Shown in pieces: positions 8,508 to 17,636 of a stretch of DNA of 53,566 nt (within the stretch, counting starts at the first letter, position 1; every line of letters begins with the position of its first letter). Position numbers and translations under genes: made by a program. This DNA is from an uncultured Actinomycetes bacterium (GTDB lineage Bacteria > Actinomycetota > Actinomycetes > Nanopelagicales > Nanopelagicaceae): the NCBI GenBank assembly GCA_903919375.1, contig CAIXHZ010000015.1:1-53566 (forward strand), read 5' to 3'. The notes below the pieces were generated by a model. That model had not been told where the DNA came from. It saw only the letters and a program-made list of their open reading frames with translations, and made no database searches.

Positions 8508-9584
8508 GTGCTAACTGCCGAGTATTTAACGCTCAACGGACTTCGAGCCGCTACTAATTCTGCTTTAACGCAGTTCAGCCTGACTGAAGGCGCCAGGTTA
8601 CGCGCCATCGGATCAGAACTCGAGCCAGTTGCAGATGTCATGCATCGCTTCCTTCTCGATAGCGGAAAACGGCTCCGCCCGATCTTTGCACTTGTTGGTG
8701 CACTGGGAACCGGCACGGAGATTACTCCGGCCATCATTCAAGCTGCAGCGTCACTCGAACTCGTTCACGTCTGTGCACTTATGCATGACGATGTCATGGA
8801 CGCATCTGATACCCGCCGAGGTGCGCCTTCGGTTCATCGCGCCTTTGAAGCGATGCATCGCGAACGTGCGCTTGCCGGCAATGATCAGCAATTTGGAATC
8901 TCTGCCGCAATCCTACTTGGTGATCTCGCCCTTATTTGGTCTGCCAAAATGCTTCACACATCACAGTTGGATATTGCCACACTCGTTCGTTCTCAAGAAG
9001 TTTACGATGAGATGCGCATTGAATTAATGGCTGGCCAATATCTCGATGTCTACGAACAGGTATTAGGAAGTGAGAGCGTTGAGCGCTCATTGAAAGTTGC
9101 TCGATATAAATCGGGCAAGTACACCATTGAACGTCCGCTTCATTTCGGCGCCGCACTTGGATCTAAATCTCCCGAAGCGCTTATGGAGATTTATTCTCAG
9201 TACGGCCTGCCACTGGGAGAAGCCTTCCAGCTGCGCGATGACGTCTTAGGTGTTTTCGGCAATCCAGATGAAACTGGAAAGCCAGCGGGAGATGATCTCC
9301 GTGAAGGCAAGCGCACAGTCTTGCTCGCAAAGACCATGGAGCGGGTTTCCCCTGAACAACGATCCACGCTCGAATCGATTATCGGCAAGAATGAACTTAG
9401 CTCTGATCAAGTTGAATCTGCTCGCGCAATAATTCGCACTACTGGCGCGCTCGATGAACTCGAAGAACTCATTTCAACACTGACTTATCAAGCCCTTACA
9501 TCACTTGATACCCCGCTGCTAGCACCGCAAGCCGTTGAGTTACTTCGCGAATTAACCTCAATCGTTACCCAAAGGAATACATAG
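8508..9584 (+). CDS. crtE: Geranylgeranyl diphosphate synthase
   Basis: A 358-residue trans-isoprenyl diphosphate synthase that condenses IPP with allylic diphosphates, most likely to GGPP. The first Asp-rich motif is Asp94-Asp95-V-M-Asp98, the second is Asp244-Asp245 (LRDDVLG), and GDDLREGKRT follows at 261-270. The GTG at 8508 is chosen because a TACCCT box lies exactly 6 bases upstream. A longer frame would run back through metF antisense and add non-homologous sequence. The stop overlaps the crtI GTG by one base (TAGTG). Chain length is inferred from its carotenoid neighbours. Confidence 0.9.
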   Translation: MLTAEYLTLNGLRAATNSALTQFSLTEGARLRAIGSELEPVADVMHRFLLDSGKRLRPIFALVGALGTGTEITPAIIQAAASLELVHVCALMHDDVMDASDTRRGAPSVHRAFEAMHRERALAGNDQQFGISAAILLGDLALIWSAKMLHTSQLDIATLVRSQEVYDEMRIELMAGQYLDVYEQVLGSESVERSLKVARYKSGKYTIERPLHFGAALGSKSPEALMEIYSQYGLPLGEAFQLRDDVLGVFGNPDETGKPAGDDLREGKRTVLLAKTMERVSPEQRSTLESIIGKNELSSDQVESARAIIRTTGALDELEELISTLTYQALTSLDTPLLAPQAVELLRELTSIVTQRNT

Positions 9585-11065
9585 TGAAAAAAGTAACTGG
9601 ACCTACTGATCATGTCGTCATTGTTGGCGCGGGATTAGGTGGCTTGAGTGCAGCTCTTCGCCTAGCGGGCGCTGGCCGAAAAGTTACTATCGTTGAGCGC
9701 GAACTCGTTCCTGGTGGCCGAAATGGATTACTCAACAAAGATGGCTACGCCTTTGATACCGGTCCTACTGTCTTAACAATGCCTGATCTCATTCAAGATG
9801 CGCTCTCCTGTGTTGGAGAGAAATTGGAAGATTGGCTCGAACTACTCCCCCTTAAACCCCTCTATCGCGCTTTTTATCATGATGGCTCCACCCTCGATGT
9901 ACATGCCGAAACTGGCCGGATGCAAGAAGAGATTCGCAACGTTATTGGCCCCGATGAAGCAGCGGGCTATACCAAGTACGTAGATTTTGTGACCAAGTTA
10001 TACAAATATGAGATGAAAGATTTCATCGATCGTAATATTGATTCACCTCTTAATTTACTGACACCTAATTTGGCAAAATTAATTGCCATTGGTGGTTTCA
10101 GACACCTTGCACCTAAAGTCAATGAATTTCTCAAAGACCCGCGCACTCAAAAGGTTTACTCTTTCCAAGCGATGTATGCCGGTGTCAGTCCCCAGCAAGC
10201 ACTTGCAATCTATGCCGTCATTGCCTATATGGATTCAGTGAACGGTGTCTTCTTTCCGAAAGGTGGCATGCACGCCCTACCGCGCGCACTTGCCGGCGCC
10301 GCAGAAAAGCATGGCGTGAAATTTATTTACGGGAGTTCGGTCACCACTGTCGAACACTCGGGTGGTCGAGCTAAGGCAGTCATTACAGATAAGGGTGAGC
10401 GGATTGAATGTGACGCCCTCATTCTTAACCCAGATCTCCCAGTCGCATATCGAGAATTGTTGGGCTACACCCCACCGTCAGTGAAGCGATTGAAGTATTC
10501 GCCATCGTGCGTCACGCTCTTGGTCGGATCTACAAAATCCTATGATCGCTTAGCTCACCACAATATTCACTTCGGAAAGTCCTGGGATGGGGTCTTTGAC
10601 GAACTCATCAAGAAGAAGACACTCATGACTGACCCAAGCTTGCTTGTGACTGTTCCTTCCCACGATGACAAATCACTTGCTCCAGTGGGTAAGAATTCTT
10701 ATTACATCCTCTTCCCTACCCCAAACCTCACTGCCGATATCGACTGGAAAGTTGAAGGATCTCGTTATCGAGACCAGATGCTTCGCACGATGGAAGAGCG
10801 TGGTTATGACGGTTTCATTGACTCGGTCGAAGTAGAACACATGACTACGCCTCTTGATTGGCAAGAGCAAGGCATGGAGGCCGGCGCACCTTTCGCTAGT
10901 GCCCACACCTTCTTCCAGACCGGTCCTTTCCGCCCTAAGAACATGGCTAAAGGCTTTGAGAACGTTGTATTCGCAGGTTCGGGAACTCAGCCCGGTGTGG
11001 GTGTTCCGATGGTTCTTATCTCTGGCCGGTTAGCTGCTGAGCGTATTGTTGGTCCTGTTAAATAA
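9584..11065 (+). CDS. crtI: Phytoene desaturase
   Basis: A 493-residue CrtI that desaturates phytoene, probably to lycopene, using FAD at the membrane. It has the N-terminal VIVGAGLGGLSAALRLA motif, the FDTGPTVLTMPD segment near residue 64, and a classic C-terminus with SAHTFFQTGPFRPKN followed by GSGTQPGVGVPMVLISG. GTG is the start, preceded by AAAGGA about 8 bases upstream. It is coupled to crtE by a one-base stop/start overlap. Its last 8 bases overlap the convergent apt gene. Confidence 0.93.
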   Translation: MKKVTGPTDHVVIVGAGLGGLSAALRLAGAGRKVTIVERELVPGGRNGLLNKDGYAFDTGPTVLTMPDLIQDALSCVGEKLEDWLELLPLKPLYRAFYHDGSTLDVHAETGRMQEEIRNVIGPDEAAGYTKYVDFVTKLYKYEMKDFIDRNIDSPLNLLTPNLAKLIAIGGFRHLAPKVNEFLKDPRTQKVYSFQAMYAGVSPQQALAIYAVIAYMDSVNGVFFPKGGMHALPRALAGAAEKHGVKFIYGSSVTTVEHSGGRAKAVITDKGERIECDALILNPDLPVAYRELLGYTPPSVKRLKYSPSCVTLLVGSTKSYDRLAHHNIHFGKSWDGVFDELIKKKTLMTDPSLLVTVPSHDDKSLAPVGKNSYYILFPTPNLTADIDWKVEGSRYRDQMLRTMEERGYDGFIDSVEVEHMTTPLDWQEQGMEAGAPFASAHTFFQTGPFRPKNMAKGFENVVFAGSGTQPGVGVPMVLISGRLAAERIVGPVK

Positions 11066-11579
11066 GAACTGAGATTTGCTTTCCAGGAAAAGCGGCTGCG
11101 AACTTTTCTTGACCGGCCAATTCCGCTATCTCGATTAAGACTAGAGCGCTGCCTAGTACTCCGCCACAACGCTCGATCAACTTGGCAGCTGCAATAAGTG
11201 TTCCGCCAGTGGCCAACACATCATCAATTAATAAGACACGAGCGCCGGGTTCAATCGCATCTTCATGAATCTCAAGCGTATTGCTACCGTACTCCAGCGA
11301 GTACGACTCTGAATGACTCTTATACGGAAGCTTTCCACTCTTGCGAATAGGAATAAAACCTTTGCCACTCCTCGCGGCTATGGCAGCGCCGAAGATGAAT
11401 CCGCGCGCCTCTACTCCAGCTACGGCATCAAACTCGCCGGCAATCTCCATCAAGCCTTCGATCGCCGCAGCAAATCCATCGGCATCTGCAAGAACCGGAG
11501 TGATATCTTTAAAGAGAATTCCTGGCGAAGGAAAATCTGGAATATCACGAATTAAATCCTGGACAAGGTGCTTCTTCAT
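11058..11579 (-). CDS. apt: Adenine phosphoribosyltransferase
   Basis: A 173-residue type I phosphoribosyltransferase that converts adenine and PRPP to AMP. The PRPP-binding loop VLLIDDVLATGGT is at residues 116-128, and FPSPGILFKDITP (16-28) and GVEARGFIFG (56-65) are typical of Apt. I place the start at 11579 because AGGAG lies 4 bases upstream; an ATG 18 bases earlier is possible but would sit in a hairpin's T-run. It lies downstream of a purine permease on the same strand, forming a salvage unit separated by a terminator-like hairpin. Confidence 0.93.
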   Translation of the reverse strand: MKKHLVQDLIRDIPDFPSPGILFKDITPVLADADGFAAAIEGLMEIAGEFDAVAGVEARGFIFGAAIAARSGKGFIPIRKSGKLPYKSHSESYSLEYGSNTLEIHEDAIEPGARVLLIDDVLATGGTLIAAAKLIERCGGVLGSALVLIEIAELAGQEKFAAAFPGKQISVLI

Positions 11580-11595
11580 ATCTCTCCTCGGTACC

Positions 11596-11635
11596 AAAAA
11601 TGGAGCTGGGCCCCAGAGTTTCCTCTAGAGCCCAG
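11596..11635 (-). terminator. Hairpin with GAAA loop and T-run between permease and apt
   Basis: Read on minus, CTGGGCTCTAGAG pairs with CTCTGGGGCCCAG (two G-T wobbles) around a GAAA loop at 11606-11635. A run of five T follows 4 bases later at 11596-11600. It lies just after the permease stop and before the apt ribosome-binding site, so it could terminate or attenuate readthrough into apt. Confidence 0.7.
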
Positions 11636-11654
11636 TCTCGTTAGAGCGGTGAAA

Positions 11655-13169
11655 TTACTTGCTAATCCACAGGTTGATTGGAGATTGCAAGAAGTAGACC
11701 ACGAATAGACCAGATACGACGTAAAGAAGTGCATGGACTTCCTTAGCGCGACCCTGAACAACGCGGACCAAGACGTGAGACAAGAATCCAGCGCCAATAC
11801 CTACTGAAATATTGTAAGTAAATGGCATCAAGATGATGCTCAAGAATGCTGGGATACCAATTCCATAATCAGACCATTCAACTTCCTTGATCTGAGACAT
11901 CATCAAGAACCCAACAATGACGAGTGCAGGAGTTGCAGCCTCGTAAGGAATGACCTTAACGATTGGAGCAAAGAATGTGGTGAGCAGGAAGAGAACGCCT
12001 GTCACTACCGAGGCGAGCCCAGTGCGAGCACCTTCGCCGACGCCTGAAGCAGACTCGATATAGGAGGTGTTGGAAGAGATGCTTCCTACGCCGCCTGCCG
12101 CTGCTGCCACTGAGTCAACAAAGAGGATCTTGTTGTTGTTAGGAATATTTCCCTGAGCATCGATCAAGTTGGCCTCAGTTGCAATTGCGGTCACGGTGCC
12201 AACTGTGTCGAAGAAGTCAGAGAGAAGAAGTGTGAAGACGATCAGAACTGCTGCCACGATAGATACGCCAGCTACATGGAAGCCGCCGAAGATGCTGAAG
12301 TGACCAAAGAGGCTGAAATCTGGCTTTGCCACAATCTTACTTGGGATAGTGGGAACGTTTAGTCCCCAGCCCTTGGGATTGATGTAATCACCTGATGGAA
12401 TAAGGAATCCCTTATAATTAGCAGGCATCTTGCCGCCGAATACACCCTTGACTACGCCTGCAGGAAGATAGTTTTCACCGATCTTGAAAGCCTTCTCTAC
12501 GATAATCGAGAGAATTGTAGAAGCGACTACGCCAATCAAAATTGCACCCTTGATTTTGCGAACCATGAGAATGATCATCAAGATGAGGCCGAAGGCGAAG
12601 ACGATGATTGGCCAACCAACGAGGTTACCGTTATCGCCAAGTGTTACAGGAACTGGTCCCTGGCCGGTACGACGAACGAATCCTGAATCAACAAGACCGA
12701 TCAAAGTAATGAATAGCCCAATACCAACCGAGATAGCAATCTTAAGTTGCTGCGGAACGGCGCGGAAGACTGCCGTACGGAATCCGGTGAGAACCAAGAT
12801 GGTGATGATGATTCCCTCTACGACAATGAGGCCCATTGCATCTGCCCATGTCATTCGAGAAGCAATACCGACGGCAACGAAGGTGTTGAGGCCGAGACCG
12901 GTTGCGAGCGCTAACGGGAAGTTAGCAAGTGCGCCCATAAGGAGGGTAAGCAGACCAGCCATAAGTGCAGTCATTGCCGCAATCGCAGCAAAGTTAGCGC
13001 CAGTGGTGCCGCCGCCGAGGTAGTGGCCGGTTGAGTCTTTTGCGCCACCGAGAATAAGTGGATTTAACGCGACGATGTAAGCCATGGTGAAGAAGGTGAC
13101 GAATCCGCCACGAACTTCCCGGCCAACGGTCGAACCGCGTTCTTTGATCTTGAAGAACGTATCGAGCAT
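11655..13169 (-). CDS. NCS2/AzgA-type purine permease
   Basis: A 504-residue polytopic membrane protein of the AzgA/PbuG branch of nucleobase transporters, expected to import adenine, guanine or hypoxanthine with protons. The N-terminus GFVTFFTMAYIVALNP and the GLGLNTFVA segment are typical of this branch. A loop near residues 270-290 lies between hydrophobic segments, and about 12 or more helices are evident. AGGAAGG lies 6 bases before the ATG. It precedes apt on the same strand, supporting purine salvage. I looked for a purine riboswitch core in the 145-base leader and did not find one. Confidence 0.88.
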   Translation of the reverse strand: MLDTFFKIKERGSTVGREVRGGFVTFFTMAYIVALNPLILGGAKDSTGHYLGGGTTGANFAAIAAMTALMAGLLTLLMGALANFPLALATGLGLNTFVAVGIASRMTWADAMGLIVVEGIIITILVLTGFRTAVFRAVPQQLKIAISVGIGLFITLIGLVDSGFVRRTGQGPVPVTLGDNGNLVGWPIIVFAFGLILMIILMVRKIKGAILIGVVASTILSIIVEKAFKIGENYLPAGVVKGVFGGKMPANYKGFLIPSGDYINPKGWGLNVPTIPSKIVAKPDFSLFGHFSIFGGFHVAGVSIVAAVLIVFTLLLSDFFDTVGTVTAIATEANLIDAQGNIPNNNKILFVDSVAAAAGGVGSISSNTSYIESASGVGEGARTGLASVVTGVLFLLTTFFAPIVKVIPYEAATPALVIVGFLMMSQIKEVEWSDYGIGIPAFLSIILMPFTYNISVGIGAGFLSHVLVRVVQGRAKEVHALLYVVSGLFVVYFLQSPINLWISK

Positions 13170-13314
13170 GAGGGACCTTCCTGATTTTGTTATCGGGGGT
13201 GGTTGCGACCCCGCGTGAAGTGACGGCTCACGAAGCCGAGGGAATACTGAGAAAAATACCTTCCGCCCGCCCTTACTACGGAGTTCGCCACGCCCACCTC
13301 ACTAGACTTTACTC
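13170..13314. other. Divergent intergenic region: permease leader and crtB promoter
   Basis: This 145-base gap lies between the divergent permease and crtB. On minus, two short hairpins precede the permease: CGGCT/AGCCG (13224-13238 read on plus) and a GGGGT/ACCCC stem just after it. They could be part of a structured leader, but match no riboswitch I can name. On plus, the crtB -10 box sits at the far right end. Confidence 0.4.
13303..13314 (+). promoter_or_regulatory. Leaderless-type promoter of crtB
   Basis: TAGACT at 13303-13308 is followed by exactly 6 bases and the crtB ATG. There is no Shine-Dalgarno sequence between them. This fits transcription starting at the A of the start codon. 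Confidence 0.6.
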
Positions 13315-14289
13315 ATGAGTACTGAGCGTGAAATGAGCCTGGCTGGGAAAAATCCAGTACAGATCGGTCCGCTCACTGGCCGAGAGTTGAAAGCTGCGGG
13401 CATTGCCGACCCTGACCTCCAGGCCTCTTTTGCTGAGTGCAAACGCCTTAACTCTTTACACGGCAAGACGTATTACTTGGCCACCCTCCTCCTCCCGCCG
13501 GCGAAGCGTCCCTTCGTCCACGCACTTTACGGTTTTGCCCGATACGCCGATGAGATCGTCGATGACCTTAATTCCACTTTAAGCGATGAAGAAAAGGCAG
13601 TAGCGCTCTCAACATGGGGCGAGAGCGTCCTTGCCGATATTCAGGCCGGTCGGAGCAATGATCACATCGGCCAGGCGCTGGTGGAGACAGTACGTCGCTT
13701 CAATATTCCACTCGAATATTTCACTGCCTTTCTCCATTCCATGACCATGGACCTCACTGTGACCGAATATCAGAGCTACTCCGACTTGATGGAATATGTC
13801 TATGGCTCAGCAAGCGTAATCGGCCTAGAGATGCTCCCTATTTTGGGGGTTGTTTCCGAATCTGCGCGCGCAGAAGCCACCGTCGCTGCCGAAAAATTAG
13901 GGACTGCCTTTCAATTAGCAAACTTCATTCGTGACGTCGGTGAAGATCTCGACCGCGGTCGAATCTACTTGCCCATAGACGAACTCCAATCCCATGGTGT
14001 CACCTCTGAAATGTTAGAGGAGCGAGTTCTCACGCCTCAGATTCGTTCTGCGCTAACGGAGCAGATAGAGCGCGTGCGTAAATTGCAACGAGAGGCGGCG
14101 TCGGGAATCGAACTCTTATCAGCCGATGCCCGCCCTTGCATGTATGCAGCGAGCGAGTTGTACTGCGGCATTGTTGATGAAGTCGAGAAAATTGATTACG
14201 AAATTTTCACCAAGCGCGCAAAAACTTCGACCGGCCGACGCCTTCGAGTTGCTCTCCCAGCTTACGCAGAAGCGCTGAGGGCTCGATGA
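13315..14289 (+). CDS. crtB: Phytoene synthase
   Basis: A 324-residue squalene/phytoene synthase that joins two GGPP to phytoene. Both Asp-rich motifs are present: Asp79-E-I-V-Asp83-Asp84 in ALYGFARYADEIVDD, and Asp207 to Asp211 in NFIRDVGEDLDRGRIYLP. The length suits the family. It is the first gene of a plus-strand operon with a kinase-like gene and a PASTA kinase, overlapping the former by ATGA. It is separated from crtE-crtI by the purine salvage genes on the other strand, so core carotenoid genes are split over two transcripts. Confidence 0.93.
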   Translation: MSTEREMSLAGKNPVQIGPLTGRELKAAGIADPDLQASFAECKRLNSLHGKTYYLATLLLPPAKRPFVHALYGFARYADEIVDDLNSTLSDEEKAVALSTWGESVLADIQAGRSNDHIGQALVETVRRFNIPLEYFTAFLHSMTMDLTVTEYQSYSDLMEYVYGSASVIGLEMLPILGVVSESARAEATVAAEKLGTAFQLANFIRDVGEDLDRGRIYLPIDELQSHGVTSEMLEERVLTPQIRSALTEQIERVRKLQREAASGIELLSADARPCMYAASELYCGIVDEVEKIDYEIFTKRAKTSTGRRLRVALPAYAEALRAR

Positions 14290-14873
14290 CTATTTTTCCG
14301 ATCACACATGAGATTGCACAAAAAATCGTCAGCGCTCCGGCAAATGAGAAGTTGGCTCCCGGCACCCAACTCATCTGCATCGATGGACCGGCAGGTTCTG
14401 GCAAGACCACACTCGCCTCTGAATTAGCAGAGCGATTTGCTACGCAAGGAATAAGCACCACCATCATTCATATGGATTCTCTCTACGATGGTTGGGGCGA
14501 GCCACTCGGGAAAACTCTTCGCGATCGGTTGCGAACCGTTGTATTGCCCGCACTTTCGCTCGGTAAAGATTTCTCGCTCCCCGCCTTTGACTGGCTGATC
14601 GATGCATGGGGCGTTGCGGAAAAATACTCCACCGCCCAAGTAATCATTTTGGAAGGCGTTGGGTCATTTCAAAAGATGAGCCGTTCGTATTCAACCCTGG
14701 GCATTTGGATTGAAGTATCGGCAGAAGAAGGTCGCGAGCGAGTTCTCGAACGCGATGGCTATCACCTCGAGCCACAGATCAAACATTGGCAGAAGAAGGA
14801 ACGTGAACACTTCACAGTTGAAGGCACGAAAGCGGCGGCAGAGTTTCACTTAGTAGGTAGCGATCGTGGCTGA
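14286..14873 (+). CDS. P-loop NTPase, uridine kinase-like
   Basis: A 195-residue P-loop protein with a Walker A motif at residues 34-41 (GPAGSGKT), followed by HMDSLYDGW, which resembles the substrate-binding region of uridine kinases. A hydrophobic strand and VIILEGVGS follow, and a Lys/Arg-rich lid region lies near residue 155. It probably phosphorylates a small nucleoside or related substrate. Its overlaps with crtB (4 bases) and the PASTA kinase (8 bases) show coupled translation but do not explain its role. Confidence 0.72.
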   Translation: MTIFPITHEIAQKIVSAPANEKLAPGTQLICIDGPAGSGKTTLASELAERFATQGISTTIIHMDSLYDGWGEPLGKTLRDRLRTVVLPALSLGKDFSLPAFDWLIDAWGVAEKYSTAQVIILEGVGSFQKMSRSYSTLGIWIEVSAEEGRERVLERDGYHLEPQIKHWQKKEREHFTVEGTKAAAEFHLVGSDRG

Positions 14874-16755
14874 CCTCACTGGCGAGCTCATCGATGGTCG
14901 CTATCAGCTTCAGAAGTTGCTCGCAGCCGGCGGAATGGCTTCGATCTATGCTGCGCTCGATACTCGACTCGATCGAAGAGTAGCTGTAAAGATTATGCAT
15001 TCGCATTTAGCTAATGATGAAGATTTTGTTAACCGATTTATCCGAGAGGCAAAGGCAACCGCATCACTCTCTCACCCCAACATTGTGGCCATTCAGGATC
15101 AAGGCTGGAATGAGGGCGGCGCTCCCGCTGTCTTTATCGTGATGGAATTGATCGATGGCTTCACGCTGCGCGAATTAATTAACGAACGAGGCGCACTCGC
15201 TCCCATTGAAGCGCTTCGTTTCCTCTCCCCTGTTGTGAGCGCACTCGCTGCTGCCCATAAAGCCGGAATCATTCATCGTGATATCAAACCGGAAAATATT
15301 CTGATCTCCACTGATGGTCGAGTAAAGATTGCTGATTTTGGACTAGCTCGCGGAAGTGAACTTGGCTCGACGATGACAGTTGAGTCAAGTGTCATTCTCG
15401 GCAGTGTCTCGTACTTATCCCCCGAACAAGTTCAACGTGGTATTTCAGATTCGCGAAGTGATATTTACTCACTCGGCATTCTCTTCTTCGAATTGCTCAC
15501 AGGAGAGCGTCCCTTTGCCGCCGACTCCCCTATTCAAATTGCTTACAAACATGTCAACGAACGAGTCCCTGCTCCATCAAGCTTGAAATCCTCAATTCCT
15601 GCAAGCGTTGATCAAGTTGTCGCCAAAGCAACCGACCCTAATCCCGATAAGCGCTTCCGTGATGCCTCCGAGCTTCAACTCGCCCTGCAATCACTATCGC
15701 AGGCGCTCGATCCAGCAAAGCGGCAACTCAGTCTTGAATTAGATATCCCCGTCAACACCATTCTAAAATCAAGCAAAAAGGCGCGAAAAACGAGAGAGAA
15801 GACGGAAGCTCCTATGGCTAAAGAGAAGACCAGCACTACGGCTCAACTCAAGCGCAAGCGCAAGCTTTCTCGTCGAGTGAAACGAAATCGCGTAATTGCC
15901 ATTCTGATCATTCTTGGAGCGCTCTGCTTCGGTTGGTACACACAGTTTGGTCCTGGTTCGCAAATTGGAATTCCATCCGTGGTAGGCATGAGCCAGAGCG
16001 ATGCCGTTGCCGCGCTTTCGCCATTGAAATTATCTGTGAAAGTTACGGGCCAAGAATTCAGCGAAGATGTTCCCAAAGGTGCGATCATCTCCTCCAACCC
16101 TGGTGGTGGTGGCCATCTTGGAGCCGGCGGTGTTGTTCTTCTGACAATCTCCAAAGGTCCCGAGCGAATCACTGTTCCCATCCTTGCTGGCCTCACACCA
16201 GATGCCGCAGCCGCTGCGCTGACTCAGGCTGGGCTCAAAGTTGGAAGTTCCTCCGAAAATTTCGATCCATCGGTAGCCGCCGGTTTGATCTCTGATAGCA
16301 ATCCCACAGTCGGCACTGAAGTTCGCCGAAACAGCCTTGTGAATCTAATTGTCAGCAAGGGCGCACAACAAGTCAGCGCTAATTCCTATGTTGGACTCAC
16401 CAGCGACCAAGCTCTTAATGAACTCAATTCCGCTGGCTTTATTGTGAAGAGCACATATGGTTTTTCAGAGAAAGTTCCAGCCGGATCCATCATCTCCCAA
16501 ACTCCAGATGGTTCCACTCCTATCGCCAAGGGCAGCACCATTACTTTGGTTATCTCCAAGGGGCCATCAGGAATTTATGTTCCCAATGTCTTCTCACTGA
16601 CTGCAGCACAAGCGACCCAAACGCTCGAAAATATGGGTCTTAAGGTGAAGATCCATAAGATCGGAAGCGCCAAAGTGAAGAAGGTAACGCATGTGGTTCC
16701 GGTCGTAGGGACGAAAGTTCCCGTCGGTTCCACAATTACGATCACTGTCAGTTAG
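14866..16755 (+). CDS. PASTA-domain serine/threonine kinase (PknB/Pkn2-like)
   Basis: A 629-residue transmembrane Hanks-type kinase. The Gly-rich loop is near residues 20-28, Lys42 is the ATP-binding lysine, H137-R-D139-I-K141 is the catalytic loop, D157-F-G is the magnesium motif, and LSPEQ (184-188) replaces APE. A basic juxtamembrane stretch (303-342) leads to one helix at about 343-358. Four extracellular PASTA repeats follow (about 368-431, 434-498, 504-566, 568-629). Such kinases sense cell-wall fragments and control growth and envelope synthesis. It starts at a GTG overlapping the upstream gene by 8 bases. Confidence 0.93.
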   Translation: MADLTGELIDGRYQLQKLLAAGGMASIYAALDTRLDRRVAVKIMHSHLANDEDFVNRFIREAKATASLSHPNIVAIQDQGWNEGGAPAVFIVMELIDGFTLRELINERGALAPIEALRFLSPVVSALAAAHKAGIIHRDIKPENILISTDGRVKIADFGLARGSELGSTMTVESSVILGSVSYLSPEQVQRGISDSRSDIYSLGILFFELLTGERPFAADSPIQIAYKHVNERVPAPSSLKSSIPASVDQVVAKATDPNPDKRFRDASELQLALQSLSQALDPAKRQLSLELDIPVNTILKSSKKARKTREKTEAPMAKEKTSTTAQLKRKRKLSRRVKRNRVIAILIILGALCFGWYTQFGPGSQIGIPSVVGMSQSDAVAALSPLKLSVKVTGQEFSEDVPKGAIISSNPGGGGHLGAGGVVLLTISKGPERITVPILAGLTPDAAAAALTQAGLKVGSSSENFDPSVAAGLISDSNPTVGTEVRRNSLVNLIVSKGAQQVSANSYVGLTSDQALNELNSAGFIVKSTYGFSEKVPAGSIISQTPDGSTPIAKGSTITLVISKGPSGIYVPNVFSLTAAQATQTLENMGLKVKIHKIGSAKVKKVTHVVPVVGTKVPVGSTITITVS

Positions 16756-16764
16756 TCTGCGGGG
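16753..16764 (+). promoter_or_regulatory. Leaderless-type promoter of nfo inside the kinase stop
   Basis: TAGTCT at 16753-16758 includes the kinase stop codon and is followed by exactly 6 bases (GCGGGG) before the nfo ATG. The spacing matches the other leaderless starts in this window. Some contribution of the G-run as a ribosome site cannot be excluded. Confidence 0.5.
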
Positions 16765-17634
16765 ATGAGCAGCTCACCCCGTCTTGGCGCCCACACTCCT
16801 ACATCCGGTGGAATGGCCAAGCGTTCAATCGCCTATGCCCGCGAAGTAGGCGCTGAGGCAATCCAGGTCTTCGCCTCCAATCCCCGCGGCTGGGCAATGC
16901 CCGAGGCCAATGTCGAAGCAGATATTGCATTTCGAGATATCGCACTCGAACTCGATATCCAGACGTATGTTCACGCTCCATTCCTCATCAATCTCGGCTC
17001 GCCTACCGAAGCAACCTATAAGAACTCGGTCGCTTCAACTTCATATTCACTGAAGCGTGGTCGCGAAATTGGTGCTCAAGGTGTCGTCATTCATACTGGC
17101 TCAGCTGTCGATGAGTCACATATCGAAAAAGCTTGGAAGCAGATCAACAAGGGAATGATGCCTGTTCTGAATAATTTAACAGATGAAGATCCCTGGCTTT
17201 TGCTCGAGCCCACTGCCGGCCAAGGTCAATCACTCGTCAAAAAACTGGATGATCTCACCAAATATTTCGACGCCCTGGAATGGCATCCCAAAGTTGGTGT
17301 TTGTCTCGATACCTGTCACGTCTTTGCTGCCGGCCACGACATTGCCAAAAAAGGCGGCATGACAGAGACCCTAGATCTCCTCGTCTCCATTGTGGGCATC
17401 GAACGAATTCAATTGATTCACGCTAACGATTCGATGGATGTTTGCGGAGCGCTCAAAGATCGCCACCAAAATCTCGGCGATGGCGAAATTGGTCTAAAGC
17501 CGTTCGAAGAACTTCTTGCCCACCCAGCAGTTGCCAACGCCCCATTAATCTTGGAGACGCCTGGCATGGAGCCTGAGCATGGAAAAGAAGTTGCTTTATT
17601 AAAGAAAATGCGGGCCAAAGTAGCGAAGGCATAA
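16765..17634 (+). CDS. nfo: Endonuclease IV (AP endonuclease)
   Basis: A 289-residue TIM-barrel AP endonuclease that cuts at abasic sites in base excision repair. All nine expected zinc ligands are visible: His70, His110, Glu148, Asp182, His185, His219, Asp232, His234 and Glu264. They lie at spacing nearly identical to E. coli Nfo. The stretch VCLDTCHVFAAGHD (179-192) is diagnostic. Two bases separate it from the downstream transporter gene, so they form an operon together with ltaE. Confidence 0.95.
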   Translation: MSSSPRLGAHTPTSGGMAKRSIAYAREVGAEAIQVFASNPRGWAMPEANVEADIAFRDIALELDIQTYVHAPFLINLGSPTEATYKNSVASTSYSLKRGREIGAQGVVIHTGSAVDESHIEKAWKQINKGMMPVLNNLTDEDPWLLLEPTAGQGQSLVKKLDDLTKYFDALEWHPKVGVCLDTCHVFAAGHDIAKKGGMTETLDLLVSIVGIERIQLIHANDSMDVCGALKDRHQNLGDGEIGLKPFEELLAHPAVANAPLILETPGMEPEHGKEVALLKKMRAKVAKA

Positions 17635-17636
17635 TA

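Noticed and set aside
12484-13023. 179-codon frame antisense to the purine permease
   Set aside because: Codon-bias shadow of a membrane protein gene; Lys/Thr/Pro-rich with no recognisable motif.
13170-13314. Purine riboswitch before the permease
   Set aside because: Neither the conserved loops nor the three-way junction pattern of the purine class is present; only short hairpins.
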